A stretch of DNA of 64,000 nt, from NCBI RefSeq assembly GCF_003626535.1, contig NZ_RBAL01000005.1, positions 310,001 through 374,000 of the forward strand, read 5' to 3'. The translations under genes and the position numbers were made by a program. Shown here in pieces: positions 1 to 8,654 of this stretch. The DNA is from Streptomyces hoynatensis (GTDB lineage: Bacteria > Actinomycetota > Actinomycetes > Streptomycetales > Streptomycetaceae). The notes beneath the pieces are model-generated. The model had not been told where the DNA came from. It saw nothing but the letters and a program-made list of their open reading frames with translations, and made no database searches. Position 1 is the first letter of the stretch. Each line of letters begins with the position of its first letter.

Positions 1-288
1 AAGGAGGAGCTGGAGGCGTGGGAGGCCAAGGACCCGATCCTGCGGGTGCGGCGTTACCTGGACCGCACCGGCGGCGCGGACGACGCGTTCTACGCGGCGA
101 TCGAGGAGGAGAGCGACGCCCTGGGCAGGCGGGTGCGCGAGGTGATCAGGACCATGCCCGACCCGGACGGCATGGCGATCTTCGAGCACGTCTACGCGGA
201 CGGTCACAGCCTGGTCGACGAGGAGCGCGCCGGGTACGCCGCGTACCTGGCCTCCTTCGCGGACCACGCCGCTCACGAGGGGAACTGA
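1..288 (+). CDS. bkdA: 2-oxoacid dehydrogenase E1 alpha subunit, C-terminal end (partial)
   Basis: The last 95 codons of a gene that begins before the window, read in frame from base 1 to the TGA at 286-288. The residues around 'DRTGGADDAFYAAIEEE' and the closing 'FEHVYADGHSLVDEER' resemble the C-terminal end of thiamine-diphosphate-dependent E1 alpha subunits of the branched-chain 2-oxoacid or pyruvate dehydrogenase type. The TPP-binding part is outside the window. The E1 beta gene follows after four bases and E2 after that, so this is the first gene of an E1 alpha-E1 beta-E2 operon that decarboxylates 2-oxoacids and passes the acyl group to lipoate. Whether the substrate is branched-chain or pyruvate cannot be read from this fragment. 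Confidence 0.85.
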   Translation, partial: KEELEAWEAKDPILRVRRYLDRTGGADDAFYAAIEEESDALGRRVREVIRTMPDPDGMAIFEHVYADGHSLVDEERAGYAAYLASFADHAAHEGN

Positions 289-292
289 CATC

Positions 293-1276
293 ATGGCTGC
301 GGAAAAGATGGCGATCGCCAAGGCCCTCAACTCCTCGCTGCGCAAGGCGCTGGAGAACGACCCGAAGGTCTTGATCATGGGCGAGGACGTCGGCAGGCTC
401 GGCGGCGTCTTCCGGATCACGGACGGCCTGCAGAAGGACTTCGGCGAGGAGCGGGTCATCGACACCCCGCTGGCCGAGTCCGGCATCGTCGGCACCGCGA
501 TCGGCCTGGCCCTGCGCGGCTACCGGCCGGTGGCGGAGATCCAGTTCGACGGCTTCGTCTTCCCCGCGTACGACCAGATCGTGACCCAGCTGGCGAAGAT
601 GCACATGCGCTCGCTCGGCAAGGTGAAGCTGCCGGTCGTCATCCGGATTCCCTACGGCGGCGGCATCGGCGCGGTCGAGCACCACAGCGAGTCGCCCGAG
701 GCGCAGTTCGCGCACGTGGCGGGCCTGAAGATCGTCTCGCCCGCGAACGCCTCCGACGCCTACTGGATGCTCCAGCAGGCCATCGAGTGCGACGACCCGG
801 TCATATTCTTCGAGCCGAAGGCCCGTTACTGGGACAAGGGCGAGGTGGACCCCTCCGGCATCCCCGGCCCGCTGCACGCGGCCAAGGTGGTCAGGGAGGG
901 CACCGACCTCACGCTGGCCGCGTACGGGCCCATGGTGAAGACGGCCCTCCAGGCGGCCGGCGCCGCGCAGGCGGAGGACGGGGTGTCCATCGAGGTCATC
1001 GACCTGCGGTCGGTCTCGCCGATCGACTTCGACTCCCTGCAGCGGTCGGTGGAGAAGACCGGGCGGCTGGTCGTCGCGCACGAGGCCCCGGTGCACTTCG
1101 GGGCGGGCGCCGAGGTCGCCGCCCGCATCACCGAGCGGTGTTTCTACCACCTTGAGGCCCCCGTGCTCCGCGTCGGCGGCTTCCACTCGCCGTATCCGCC
1201 GGCCCGGCTCGAGGAGGAGTACCTGCCGGGCCTCGACCGGGTGCTGGACAGCGTCGACCGCGCCTTGGCGTACTGA
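293..1276 (+). CDS. bkdB: 2-oxoacid dehydrogenase E1 beta subunit
   Basis: 327 residues, the usual length for E1 beta. Typical family stretches are 'MGEDVGRLGGVFRITDGL' near residue 30, 'DTPLAESGIVGTAIGLAL' near 60 and 'RIPYGGGIGAVEHHSESPEA' near 125, followed by the C-terminal transketolase domain ending 'GGFHSPYPPARLEEEYLPGLDRVLDSVDR'. With E1 alpha it forms the alpha2beta2 decarboxylase. The start ATG has GAGGGG ten bases upstream, overlapping the end of the E1 alpha gene. The E2 gene begins 23 bases after the stop. In streptomycetes such complexes supply isobutyryl-, isovaleryl- and methylbutyryl-CoA starters for branched fatty acids. Assignment to branched-chain substrates is from family context, not from a diagnostic residue. 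A paralogous set lies at 16178-19736. Confidence 0.9.
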   Translation: MAAEKMAIAKALNSSLRKALENDPKVLIMGEDVGRLGGVFRITDGLQKDFGEERVIDTPLAESGIVGTAIGLALRGYRPVAEIQFDGFVFPAYDQIVTQLAKMHMRSLGKVKLPVVIRIPYGGGIGAVEHHSESPEAQFAHVAGLKIVSPANASDAYWMLQQAIECDDPVIFFEPKARYWDKGEVDPSGIPGPLHAAKVVREGTDLTLAAYGPMVKTALQAAGAAQAEDGVSIEVIDLRSVSPIDFDSLQRSVEKTGRLVVAHEAPVHFGAGAEVAARITERCFYHLEAPVLRVGGFHSPYPPARLEEEYLPGLDRVLDSVDRALAY

Positions 1277-1299
1277 GGAACGAGGGGCTGAGGAGAGTC

Positions 1300-2769
1300 G
1301 TGACCATGGCTGCTGGAGCACAGCGCTTCCGCGAGTTCAAGATGCCGGACGTCGGCGAGGGTCTCACCGAGGCCGAGATTCTGAAGTGGCTCGTCAAGCC
1401 GGGCGAGACGGTGACCGACGGCCAGGTGGTGGTCGAGGTCGAGACCGCCAAGGCCGCGGTGGAGCTGCCGATTCCCTACGACGGCCAGGTGCGCGAGATC
1501 CACTTCGAGGAGGGGGCCACGGTGGACGTGGGCACCCCGATCATCACGGTGGACACCGACCCGGCGGCGGGCGAGGAGCCCGGCGGGGCGCCCGCCGCGG
1601 AGGAGACGGGCGGCGGCGAGGGCCGCCGGCCGGTCCTCGTCGGCTACGGCGTCTCCAACGGCGCGACCAGACGCCGCCCGCGCAAGTCCCAGGCCGCCCC
1701 GGCGGGCGGCCAGGCGCCGGCCTCCCAGGCCGCGCCGGCTCCCGCACCTGCTCCGGCACCGGCCCCTGCCCCTGCCCCTGCCCCTGCCCCTGCCCCGGTC
1801 ATACCTCGGGACTCGGGCCGGGTGCCCGCGCAGGGCGGCGCGGAGCCGCGTCCCCTGGCCAAGCCCCCGGTGCGCAAGCTCGCCAAGGACCTCGGCATCG
1901 ACCTCGCGGCGATCGTCCCCACCGGGCCGAACGGCCTGGTGACCAGGGAGGACGTACGCGCCGCCGCGGCCCCGGCGCCCGCGGAGGCCCCCGCGCCCTC
2001 GGCACCCACGGCACCCACGGCACCGGCCGGGCAGTACCCCGCGGCGGAGCCGCAGCCTCTCGCGGGCGCGCGGGAGCGGCGGGTTCCGATCAAGGGGGTG
2101 CGCAAGGCGACCGCGCAGGCGGTGGCGGGCAGCGCGTTCACCGCCCCGCACGTCACGGAGTTCGTGACCGTGGACGTCACCAGGACGGTGCGGCTGGTCG
2201 AGCGGCTGCGGCAGGACCCGGACCTGGCCGGGGTGCGGATCAACCCGCTGCTGCTGGTGGCCAGGGCGCTGCTGATCGCCATTCGCCGCAACCCGGAGAT
2301 CAACGCCTCCTGGGACGAGCAGGCCCAGGAGATCGTCTACAAGGACTACGTCAACCTCGGCATCGCCGCGGCCACCCCGCGTGGCCTGATCGTGCCCAAC
2401 ATCAAGGACGCGGGCGCGAAGACGCTGACGGAGCTGGCCGGGGCGCTCAGCGAACTGGTCGCCACCGCCCGGGAGGGCAAGACGGCGCCGGGCGACATGC
2501 AGGGCGGCACGGTCACCATCACCAACATCGGCGTGTTCGGCATCGACACCGGCACCCCGATCCTGAACCCGGGCGAGTCCGCGATTCTCGCCTTCGGCGC
2601 CATCAGGGAACAGCCCTGGGTGCACAAGGGGAAGGTGAAGCCGCGGCACGTGACGACGCTGGCGCTGTCCTTCGACCACCGGCTGGTGGACGGGGAGTTG
2701 GGCTCCAAGGTGCTCGCCGACGTGGCGGCGGTCCTGGAGCACCCCAGGCGCCTGATGAGCTGGTCCTAG
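1300..2769 (+). CDS. bkdC: Dihydrolipoamide acyltransferase (E2) of 2-oxoacid dehydrogenase
   Basis: 489 residues in the classic E2 order. A lipoyl domain covers residues 1-85, with the lipoylated lysine in 'EVETAKAAVELP'. Then comes a long Ala-Pro linker (a run of AP dipeptides encoded around 1740-1798), a peripheral-subunit binding domain ('RKLAKDLGIDLAAIVPTGPNGLVTREDV') and the catalytic domain with 'SFDHRLVDG', whose His and Asp serve acyl transfer. It moves the acyl group from lipoyl-lysine to CoA. The start is GTG at 1300 with GAGGAG about six bases upstream; an ATG two codons later at 1306 is equally possible. It closes the operon and a perfect 14-bp hairpin follows its stop by about 30 bases. 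Confidence 0.92.
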   Translation: MTMAAGAQRFREFKMPDVGEGLTEAEILKWLVKPGETVTDGQVVVEVETAKAAVELPIPYDGQVREIHFEEGATVDVGTPIITVDTDPAAGEEPGGAPAAEETGGGEGRRPVLVGYGVSNGATRRRPRKSQAAPAGGQAPASQAAPAPAPAPAPAPAPAPAPAPAPVIPRDSGRVPAQGGAEPRPLAKPPVRKLAKDLGIDLAAIVPTGPNGLVTREDVRAAAAPAPAEAPAPSAPTAPTAPAGQYPAAEPQPLAGARERRVPIKGVRKATAQAVAGSAFTAPHVTEFVTVDVTRTVRLVERLRQDPDLAGVRINPLLLVARALLIAIRRNPEINASWDEQAQEIVYKDYVNLGIAAATPRGLIVPNIKDAGAKTLTELAGALSELVATAREGKTAPGDMQGGTVTITNIGVFGIDTGTPILNPGESAILAFGAIREQPWVHKGKVKPRHVTTLALSFDHRLVDGELGSKVLADVAAVLEHPRRLMSWS

Positions 2770-2799
2770 CCGGAGGGCACCCGGCCCGGCAGGACGAAC

Positions 2800-2831
2800 G
2801 GGGGCGGCGCCGGCCTTCCGGCGCCGCCCCC
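2800..2831 (+). terminator. Strong hairpin after the first 2-oxoacid dehydrogenase operon
   Basis: A perfect 14-bp stem, GGGGGCGGCGCCGG at 2800-2813 and its complement at 2818-2831, with loop CCTT. It sits 30 bases after the E2 stop. There is no T-run, as is common for actinobacterial terminators. Confidence 0.8.
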
Positions 2832-2847
2832 GTCGGCATTCCGCACG

Positions 2848-3003
2848 CCGCGCGAACGACGCGGCCCGGGCGGCAGTCGCGAACGGCACCGCGCGAACGG
2901 CACGGCCCGAGCCGCACCGCCCGAGCCGCACCGCCCGAGCGACGCGGCGCGAACGACACGGCCCGGGCGACGCCGCGCGAGCCGCACGGCCCGGGCGACG
3001 CGG
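2848..3003. repeat. Degenerate GC-rich tandem repeats
   Basis: Short, imperfect units of the type GCGCGAACGGCACGG and GCCCGAGCCGCACC run through this stretch; the latter occurs twice head to tail at 2905-2918 and 2919-2932, with a third partial copy. No gene is supported here. It fills most of the 281-base gap between E2 and the end of the Bpa gene. Confidence 0.6.
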
Positions 3004-3050
3004 GGCGGGAGGGGCGCCCCGCCCCGGCGGCCGCGCGGCGGCCCGGCTCG

Positions 3051-3632
3051 CTACAGGTAGGGCCCGGAGCGGGCGCCCCGCGGCTCCTGCCCGGCTTCCG
3101 CCTCCTCGGGCACGGCCCCGGGCGGCAGCGCCCTGCGCATCTGCTCCAACTGGGCGCGGGCCGCCATCTGCTGGGCGAAGAGCGCCGTCTGAATCCCGTG
3201 GAAGAGGCCCTCCAGCCAGCCGACGAGCTGCGCCTGGGCGATCCGCAGCTCCGCCTCGGTGGGCACGCTGTCGTCGGTGAACGGCAGCGACAGCCGGTCC
3301 AGCTCCTCGACCAGTTCGGGAGCCAGGCCCTCCTCCAGCTCCTTGACCGAGCTGGCGTGGATCTCCTTGAGCCTCGCCCGGCTGGCCTCGTCCAGTGGAG
3401 CGGCCTTCACCTCCTCGAGCAGCTGCTTGATCATGCTGCCGATCCGCATGACCTTCGCCGGCTGCTCCACCATCTCCGTCACGGGGGTCTCGGAACGGCC
3501 CTCCTCGCCCTCGCCGCCCCCCTTCCCCGGCGCGGCACCGCTGAGGGCCATGCCGTCCGGACCCACGACCAGGATCTGGGCGTTCTCCTGCGGTGGTTCA
3601 TTCCTCGGCTGAGTCATACCCCCATCATGCAA
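3051..3632 (-). CDS. bpa: Bacterial proteasome activator Bpa (DUF2587)
   Basis: 193 residues closely following the mycobacterial Bpa/PafE pattern: 'EMVEQPAKVMRIGSMIKQLLEEVKAAPLDEASRARL', then 'ELEEGLAPELVEELDRLSLPF', 'AQLVGWLEGLFHGIQTALFAQQMAARAQLEQMR', and a C-terminal 'GPYL' tail. Bpa forms a dodecameric ATP-independent ring whose C-terminal hydrophobic-Tyr-Leu tail opens the 20S proteasome gate and helps degrade damaged proteins. The N-terminal 45 residues are acidic and unordered. The ATG at 3632 has GAGGG seven bases upstream, inside the end of the preceding permease gene; an internal ATG at 3617 is the alternative. It starts six bases after the ABC permease stop on the same strand, so it is probably the last gene of the PadR-ABC operon. 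The proteasome genes are not in the window. Confidence 0.93.
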   Translation of the reverse strand: MHDGGMTQPRNEPPQENAQILVVGPDGMALSGAAPGKGGGEGEEGRSETPVTEMVEQPAKVMRIGSMIKQLLEEVKAAPLDEASRARLKEIHASSVKELEEGLAPELVEELDRLSLPFTDDSVPTEAELRIAQAQLVGWLEGLFHGIQTALFAQQMAARAQLEQMRRALPPGAVPEEAEAGQEPRGARSGPYL

Positions 3633-3638
3633 CGGCCC

Positions 3639-6476
3639 TCACCCGGCCCGCCGCGCGAGGGGCACGCGGGAGCGGGTCAGCAGCGCGGCCACCAGGCAGG
3701 CGAGCAGCGGCACCACGACGACCAGCTGAGCGAACGTCTCCCAGGGCAGGCCGACGAAGAGCCGGGGCCTGGCGGAACTCTCCCAGCCCTGGTCGATCGT
3801 CTTCTGCCAGTCCGCCAGGTCGGCGCGGTGGGCGGCCAGCCGCAGCGCCACCCCGGAGACCACTCCGGAGACCGTCCCCAACAGCACGCCGAGCAGCGCG
3901 ATCAGCCCGCACTGGAGGCCGGAGAGCGCGCGGCGCAGCCGCGGGGCGGCGCCCACGGCGGCCAGGGTGGCGAGGTCCTCCTCCGCGTCGGCCTGGGCGA
4001 GCCCGGTGGCGATCCCGGCCGCGCCCAGCGTGATGACCATCGCGGCGAGCGTCAGGATCAGCAGGCCGGCGTCGTCCGAGCCCTGGTAGCCGCTCTCGAC
4101 GTAGCCGTAGGGCGGGGAGCCCAGCCGGTCCAGGGCCGCGTCGAAGGCCTGCCGTTCGCCGTCGGTCGGCGGGCGGCTCGTCGTCCAGTACACGCTGTGG
4201 ACGCCGGTGGCCAGACCCGCGCGCTCCGCGGCCTCCGGGCTGATCAGGGCGGGGAGTCCCCAGGATTCGCCCTCGACCAGGTGGGCGGGGAAGCCGAGGG
4301 TGCGGTCGGCCTCCTCCTCGGGCGTGCCGTCGCCGTACTCGTGCCCGGGCAGCGTCTCCAGCAGCGTGATCGCCGGCTCGCCGTCCGGCCCCTCGTCCAG
4401 CAGCGCCGGGTTGAAGACCAGGACCTCGCCCGCCTCAAGCGCGGCGCGCGCCTCGCGGTCCCCGATGCCGAGGAGGTCGAGGATCTCCGGCCCGCCGACG
4501 CCGAGGGCGGGCGAACCGGCCATGTCGGAGCTCGTCAGGCCCTGCCCTTGTGAAGGGTCGTCGGTGCAGCGCGGGTCCTCGGACCACTCGCGCCGCTCCG
4601 CGGCGGACAGCGCCATCGCGTCCCCGTAGGTGAGGGCGCACCGGTTCTCCTCGGGTATGGAGAGGCCGGCCGACCCGCAGTCGTCGGCGTACGGGTCGCA
4701 GTCGGCGCCGCCGGGCAGCACGCCCCCCAGCTCGGCCCGTTCCGCGACGGGGAGTTCGCGCTCCGCCACCCGGACGGCCTGGGGCAGCAGCTCCCGCTGG
4801 TCCCGTTCCATGGCGCTGACCGACACCCAGCCGTCGGGCAGGGCCGCCTGGTACTCGGCGCGCTGCTTGGCCTCGTCGCCGACCGCGTAGGTGGCGATCG
4901 TGACCGAGCCGGCGACGGCGGCGAGGACGGCGGCCACCGCCGGGGCGGTGCGGCCGCGGTTGCGCGCGGCGTCGCGCAGCGCCAGCCGCCCCGGCAGGGG
5001 GAGCAGGCGCGCCAGCCGGCCGGCGCCGCCCACCAGCAGCGGGGTGAGGGCGACGAGGCCGAGTTCGGCCGTGATCGCGCCCGCCGCCGTCACGCGGGAG
5101 TCGTCCACGGCGAGGCCGCCGAAGAGCGCGAGGGCCGTCCCCAGGAGCAGTCCGCACCCGCCGAGCAGGGGCAGCGCCCGCCCGGAACGCCGCACGCCCC
5201 GGCGGCCGGTGAGCGAGGTGAGCACGTCGGCGCGCGCCGCGGCGAAGGCCGGCAGCATGGCCGCGAGCAGCCCGGTCAGGACGCTGAGTGCCGCGATCGC
5301 GGCCAGTTCCGGCAGACGGAAGTCCCAGGGCCCGAAGCGGCTGCCCGCGGCGTGCTCGATCAGGGGCCGGCCGGCGAAGGTGAGGGCGATGCCGACGGCC
5401 AGGCCGACCGCCGCGGCCACCGCGCCCAGCACCACGCCCCCGGCGAGGGTGACGGCCCGCAGCTGCCTGCGGTCGCCGCCGTTGGCGCCGATGAGGCCGA
5501 GCTGCCGCCTGGAGCGCCGCGCGCCGACCGCGAAGGCGGGCCCGGCGAGCAGGCAGATCTCCAGCACCACCAGGGCCCCGGCGCTGACGCCGCCGGCGAC
5601 CACCGTGGTCTGCGTCTCCCGGCCTGCGGACCCCCCGCTCTCCAGGAGCACCGCGCGGGAGTCCACGATCATGCCGTGCGCGTTGGCCTCCTGGACCAGG
5701 TCCCAGCCGACGCCCCCGGCGGTGCCCTCCCCGGCGGGCAGGGTCACCAGGTAGCTCGCGGGCGGCAGGTACCAGTCGCTCTCGGTGCCGATCCGCGGCA
5801 GCACGGTGCCTGGCGGGGCGAGGACCTGCGTCTCGCCGAGGTCGTCGGGCAGCTCGTAGGCGCCGGTGACGACGAACTCCTCGTCGAGGCCGCGGAAGCG
5901 CAGCTTCGAGCCCACGAACAGGCCGCTCTCGTCCAGGAACGCCTGGGTGGCGGCGACCTCGCCCGCGCGCTCCGGGTAGTGGCCGCGCAGCAGCGTGAGC
6001 ATGCCCTCGGTGACGGGGTCGGTGCCGTCCAGCTCCCTGACCTCGGTCTTCAGCTGCCCGGTGCGCGTGGAGACGACGTGCCGGGTCATCCAGTCGGGCA
6101 CCAGGACCGCGCCCTCGGGCAGCACGGCGCGCACCTGCCGCTCGATCTCGGCGGGGGTCCTGGAGTCGCTGGTGAAGTCGTCCTCCCCGCCCGCCAGGTA
6201 GGTGTACTCGTCGCCCGTCCGCGACTGCTCCATGGGGGAGCCCTGGGTGTGGACGTGGTACCGCGCGTCGGCCCGGCCCAGCTCGCGGGTCAGCTGCTGG
6301 GCCTCGGACAACTGCCCGCTGCGGAAGGCGAGGTCGGCCGCGGTGACGCCGAGGATGGGCAGCGCGATCATGGCGACGACCAGGGCGCTGCGGCCCTTGG
6401 CGCGCCGGGCGTCCCGCCAGGCGAGGCGCAGGGCCAGCCGCCAGCCGGCGCGCCACCTGGGGCCGCGCCGGCTCAC
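3639..6476 (-). CDS. ABC transporter permease, FtsX/MacB type
   Basis: 945 residues with a cytoplasmic basic N-terminus, a first membrane segment ('[21 protein letters not shown]'), a large extracellular region, three segments near residues 275-420, a second segment-loop block and three final segments. This is the duplicated FtsX arrangement of lipoprotein-release or peptide-export permeases. The GTG start at 6476 overlaps the ATPase stop by four bases (GTGA), which indicates translational coupling. With the ATPase it would form an exporter or mechanotransmission pump. The substrate is not visible. The gene is controlled in an operon by the PadR regulator upstream. The second extracellular loop contains several cysteines near residues 620-680 ('[12 protein letters not shown]', 'NRCALTYG', 'DPRCTDD'), possibly paired as disulfides. 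Confidence 0.9.
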   Translation of the reverse strand: MSRRGPRWRAGWRLALRLAWRDARRAKGRSALVVAMIALPILGVTAADLAFRSGQLSEAQQLTRELGRADARYHVHTQGSPMEQSRTGDEYTYLAGGEDDFTSDSRTPAEIERQVRAVLPEGAVLVPDWMTRHVVSTRTGQLKTEVRELDGTDPVTEGMLTLLRGHYPERAGEVAATQAFLDESGLFVGSKLRFRGLDEEFVVTGAYELPDDLGETQVLAPPGTVLPRIGTESDWYLPPASYLVTLPAGEGTAGGVGWDLVQEANAHGMIVDSRAVLLESGGSAGRETQTTVVAGGVSAGALVVLEICLLAGPAFAVGARRSRRQLGLIGANGGDRRQLRAVTLAGGVVLGAVAAAVGLAVGIALTFAGRPLIEHAAGSRFGPWDFRLPELAAIAALSVLTGLLAAMLPAFAAARADVLTSLTGRRGVRRSGRALPLLGGCGLLLGTALALFGGLAVDDSRVTAAGAITAELGLVALTPLLVGGAGRLARLLPLPGRLALRDAARNRGRTAPAVAAVLAAVAGSVTIATYAVGDEAKQRAEYQAALPDGWVSVSAMERDQRELLPQAVRVAERELPVAERAELGGVLPGGADCDPYADDCGSAGLSIPEENRCALTYGDAMALSAAERREWSEDPRCTDDPSQGQGLTSSDMAGSPALGVGGPEILDLLGIGDREARAALEAGEVLVFNPALLDEGPDGEPAITLLETLPGHEYGDGTPEEEADRTLGFPAHLVEGESWGLPALISPEAAERAGLATGVHSVYWTTSRPPTDGERQAFDAALDRLGSPPYGYVESGYQGSDDAGLLILTLAAMVITLGAAGIATGLAQADAEEDLATLAAVGAAPRLRRALSGLQCGLIALLGVLLGTVSGVVSGVALRLAAHRADLADWQKTIDQGWESSARPRLFVGLPWETFAQLVVVVPLLACLVAALLTRSRVPLARRAG

Positions 6477-7240
6477 CGCGCACCCCCGCCGGCCAGCAGG
6501 GACTCCGGGTTGCCCGCGGCGGACTCGTCCACGATCCGGCCGTCGCGCAGGAAGATCACCCGGTCCGCCCAGGCCGCGAGCCTGGCCTCGTGGGTGACCA
6601 TGACGGCGGCCGCGCCCTCGTCGCAGCGCCGGCGCAGCAGCACGAGCACGGCCTCCCCGGACTCGGAGTCGAGCGCGCCGGTCGGTTCGTCGGCGAGCAC
6701 GAGCCGGCGGTCCCCGACGAGGGCGCGGGCGATGGCCACCCGCTGCTGCTGGCCGCCGGAGAGCTCGTCGGGGAAGCGGTCGGCGAGTTCGGCGAGGTTC
6801 ATCTCGCCGAGCGCGTCGAGCGCCTCGCGGCGGGCCGACCTGCGGGAGGCGCCGTCGAGTTCGCGGGGGAGGGCGATGTTCTCCGCGGCGGTGAGCGCGG
6901 GGATCAGGTTGTAGTCCTGGAAGACGTAGCCGACGCTGGTGCGCCGGACCCTGGCGAGTTCGGCCCTGCCGAGGCCGGCGAGGTCGCGCCCCTCGACGAG
7001 CACCCGGCCCTCGGTGGCGCTGTCCAGGCCGCCGGCGAGGGTGAGCAGGGTCGACTTGCCCGAGCCCGAGGGGCCCATGACGGCGACGAACTCGCCCGCG
7101 TGGACGGTCAGGTCGACCTCGCGCAGCGCGTGCACCGCGGTCGGCCCCGAGCCGTGCACCCGGCCGAGCCGGTCCAGGCGCAGGACGGGCTGCTCGGATC
7201 CGGCCTGCCCGGTGCCGCGGTCCGCGGCCCGGGCCCTCAC
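6473..7240 (-). CDS. ABC transporter ATP-binding protein (MacB/LolD type)
   Basis: 255 residues. Walker A is 'GPSGSGKST' at residues 56-64; a Q-loop 'VFQDYNL', the signature 'ELSGGQQQR', Walker B with '[12 protein letters not shown]' and the switch histidine in '[14 protein letters not shown]' follow in order. It hydrolyses ATP to drive the permease encoded next. The GTG start at 7240 overlaps the padR stop by four bases (GTGA), and its own stop overlaps the permease start the same way, so the three genes are very likely translated from one mRNA. The '[17 protein letters not shown]' motif is typical of the LolD/MacB subgroup, which commonly pairs with FtsX-type permeases and PadR regulators in actinobacteria. 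Cargo unknown. Confidence 0.93.
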   Translation of the reverse strand: MRARAADRGTGQAGSEQPVLRLDRLGRVHGSGPTAVHALREVDLTVHAGEFVAVMGPSGSGKSTLLTLAGGLDSATEGRVLVEGRDLAGLGRAELARVRRTSVGYVFQDYNLIPALTAAENIALPRELDGASRRSARREALDALGEMNLAELADRFPDELSGGQQQRVAIARALVGDRRLVLADEPTGALDSESGEAVLVLLRRRCDEGAAAVMVTHEARLAAWADRVIFLRDGRIVDESAAGNPESLLAGGGAR

Positions 7241-7881
7241 GCCGCACCGCCGGGCGTCTCGGCGGCGGCCCGGGGAAGCGGCGCCTCCCGCTCGGGGTCC
7301 GGCGCGCCCGGGGTGTCCCGTTCCGCGGCGGGGGAGGCCGCGGCCCGGTCGGCGGCGAACCTGAGCAGGCGGGACTCGCAGTGGTCGAGCCAGCGCACCT
7401 CGGCCTCGGCGGCGAAGATCAGCTGCTCGACGACGAGCAGCCAGGCCATCTCCTCCTGCGAGTCGGGCCCCGCGGCCAGGGCGCGGGCCTTGAGCCTGGT
7501 GTAGTCCTGCATCGCCTTGAGGGTGTGGGCCCGTTGCGCCTGGATGATGGCCCGGACGTCGACTCCCGGGGTCCCGACGGCGAGGGCGAGCTTGATGGCG
7601 AGCTCGTCGCGGGCGGGCTGGGTACGGTCGACGGGCCGCGCGTACCAGTCGGCGAGTTCCCTGCGGCCCGTGCCGGTGATCGCGTAGAGCTGCTGCTTGG
7701 CGTCGCCGCCGCCCTCGGGAACGATCAGCCCGTCCCGTTCCAGGCGGCTGAGGGTGGTGTAGACCTGGCCGATGTTGAGCGGCCAGGTGGCCCCGGTGCG
7801 CGACTCGAACTCGGTGCGGAGCTGCGAGCCGTAGCGCGGCCCTGTCTCAAGAAGGGCGAGGAGCCCGTAGCGGATCGACAT
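7237..7881 (-). CDS. PadR-family transcriptional regulator
   Basis: 214 residues. An N-terminal winged helix ('YGLLALLETGPRYGSQLRTEFESRTG', 'NIGQVYTTLSRLERDGLI') is followed by a helical C-terminal domain typical of PadR subfamily 2 and an Ala-Pro-rich tail. The ATG at 7881 has no ribosome-binding site and is the first plausible start. It lies eight bases after a TATACA box, so the mRNA is probably leaderless. The start codon itself overlaps the second of two identical dyads, which suggests autorepression. PadR proteins usually repress the adjacent exporter until a ligand binds. The next gene overlaps by four bases. The ligand cannot be predicted. Confidence 0.92.
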   Translation of the reverse strand: MSIRYGLLALLETGPRYGSQLRTEFESRTGATWPLNIGQVYTTLSRLERDGLIVPEGGGDAKQQLYAITGTGRRELADWYARPVDRTQPARDELAIKLALAVGTPGVDVRAIIQAQRAHTLKAMQDYTRLKARALAAGPDSQEEMAWLLVVEQLIFAAEAEVRWLDHCESRLLRFAADRAAASPAAERDTPGAPDPEREAPLPRAAAETPGGAA

Positions 7882-7919
7882 ACCGAGTATGTATACCGAG
7901 TATGCACCGAGGAAGGCAA
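7879..7919 (-). promoter_or_regulatory. Leaderless padR promoter with duplicated ATAC-N3-GTAT operator
   Basis: Reading the minus strand: TTGCCT at 7919-7914, an 18-base spacer, TATACA at 7895-7890, then eight bases to the ATG at 7881. Two copies of ATACTCGGTAT (each a dyad ATAC-TCG-GTAT) lie at 7903-7893 and 7890-7880, a 13-base period, one upstream of and one just after the -10 box. The second copy includes the A of the start codon. Bound PadR would cover the -10 box and start site. That PadR binds here is inferred from position and symmetry. Confidence 0.7.
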
Positions 7920-7981
7920 GGCCGGCGGACCGGGAGGGGGCCCCGGGTTCCCGGCCGGGCGCCGGGGGCGGAGGCCGCGGC

Positions 7982-8473
7982 TCAGGACTGCCGCAGCCGC
8001 AGGCCGAGGGCCCCGAGCCCGAGGCCGAGGCAGGTGAGCCCGGCGCCGAGCGGAAGCACGGGCAGCACCTCGCCCCCACCCCCGGCGGCGAAGCGCTCCG
8101 GCTCGGGCGGCCACGCGTCCAGGTCGCCGACAGGGCCCGGGACCGCGGGGCGCGGCGACCACCGCAGGACGTGCCGGTCCAGGACCCGATGCTCGCGCCC
8201 GGCGGGGGCCGGGGTTCCGGGGGCGGCGGGGTCGGGCCGGCGCCCGGCCTCCCCCGTCCTCCCCCGCCCGCTCCCGGCGCCCGCGGGGGCGCCGCCTTCG
8301 CGGCCGTCCGCGCGCCCCGCGCCGCCCTGCCCGCCCTCGTCGGCCTCGTCCGCCTCGGCCTCCCCGGCCGCGGCACCGGCCGTCGCCGGGGAGGCCGCGG
8401 AGGCCAGGGGCGCAAGGAGGAGGGCCAGAGCCACTGCCGCCACGGTCATCACGAAGCCCACCCAGACCCTCAC
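7982..8473 (-). CDS. Secreted or membrane-anchored low-complexity protein
   Basis: 163 residues, function not recognised. The N-terminus 'RVWVGFVMTVAAVALALLLAPLASAASP' is a convincing signal peptide with an AxA cleavage site. The middle is rich in Gly, Ala, Asp, Glu and Pro and probably unfolded. A hydrophobic C-terminal segment ('VLPLGAGLTCLGLGLGALGLRLR') ends in basic residues, the shape of a membrane anchor, though there is no LPxTG sortase motif. It would therefore be a short surface-exposed stalk anchored at its C-terminus. It is followed upstream by the padR promoter region and has its own start after a 168-base gap. Composition makes frame assignment a little uncertain. Confidence 0.6.
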   Translation of the reverse strand: MRVWVGFVMTVAAVALALLLAPLASAASPATAGAAAGEAEADEADEGGQGGAGRADGREGGAPAGAGSGRGRTGEAGRRPDPAAPGTPAPAGREHRVLDRHVLRWSPRPAVPGPVGDLDAWPPEPERFAAGGGGEVLPVLPLGAGLTCLGLGLGALGLRLRQS

Positions 8474-8622
8474 CGGCTTGACCCTTCACCCGGTCCGTTC
8501 ACCTTGTCATTAGCGTCACACACGGGGACAAAGGCCGCATCCCGGACGCGAGATGAGCGGGGCGGGGCGCGGCCGGGGCCACGGAACGAGGGGCACCTGG
8601 CCGACGGGCCGACGGGCCCTCC

Positions 8623-8654
8623 GGGTCAGCGGGTCAGCGGGTCAGCGGGTCAGC
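8623..8654. repeat. Four tandem copies of GGGTCAGC
   Basis: The octamer GGGTCAGC is repeated four times exactly, spanning the stop codon of the quinone oxidoreductase gene (its TGA is at 8644-8642). An 8-base repeat can slip and shift the C-terminus, but here only the last three codons lie within it. Confidence 0.8.

Noticed and set aside
1152..4553. A 1133-codon open frame antisense to and overlapping several genes
   Set aside because: Amino-acid content is Arg/Gly/Ala/Pro with no domain; it mirrors the codon bias of the bkd operon and Bpa on the true strand.
5352..6914. Long open frame opposite the ABC permease and ATPase
   Set aside because: Low-complexity, no family motifs; the true frame has a Walker A and membrane segments.
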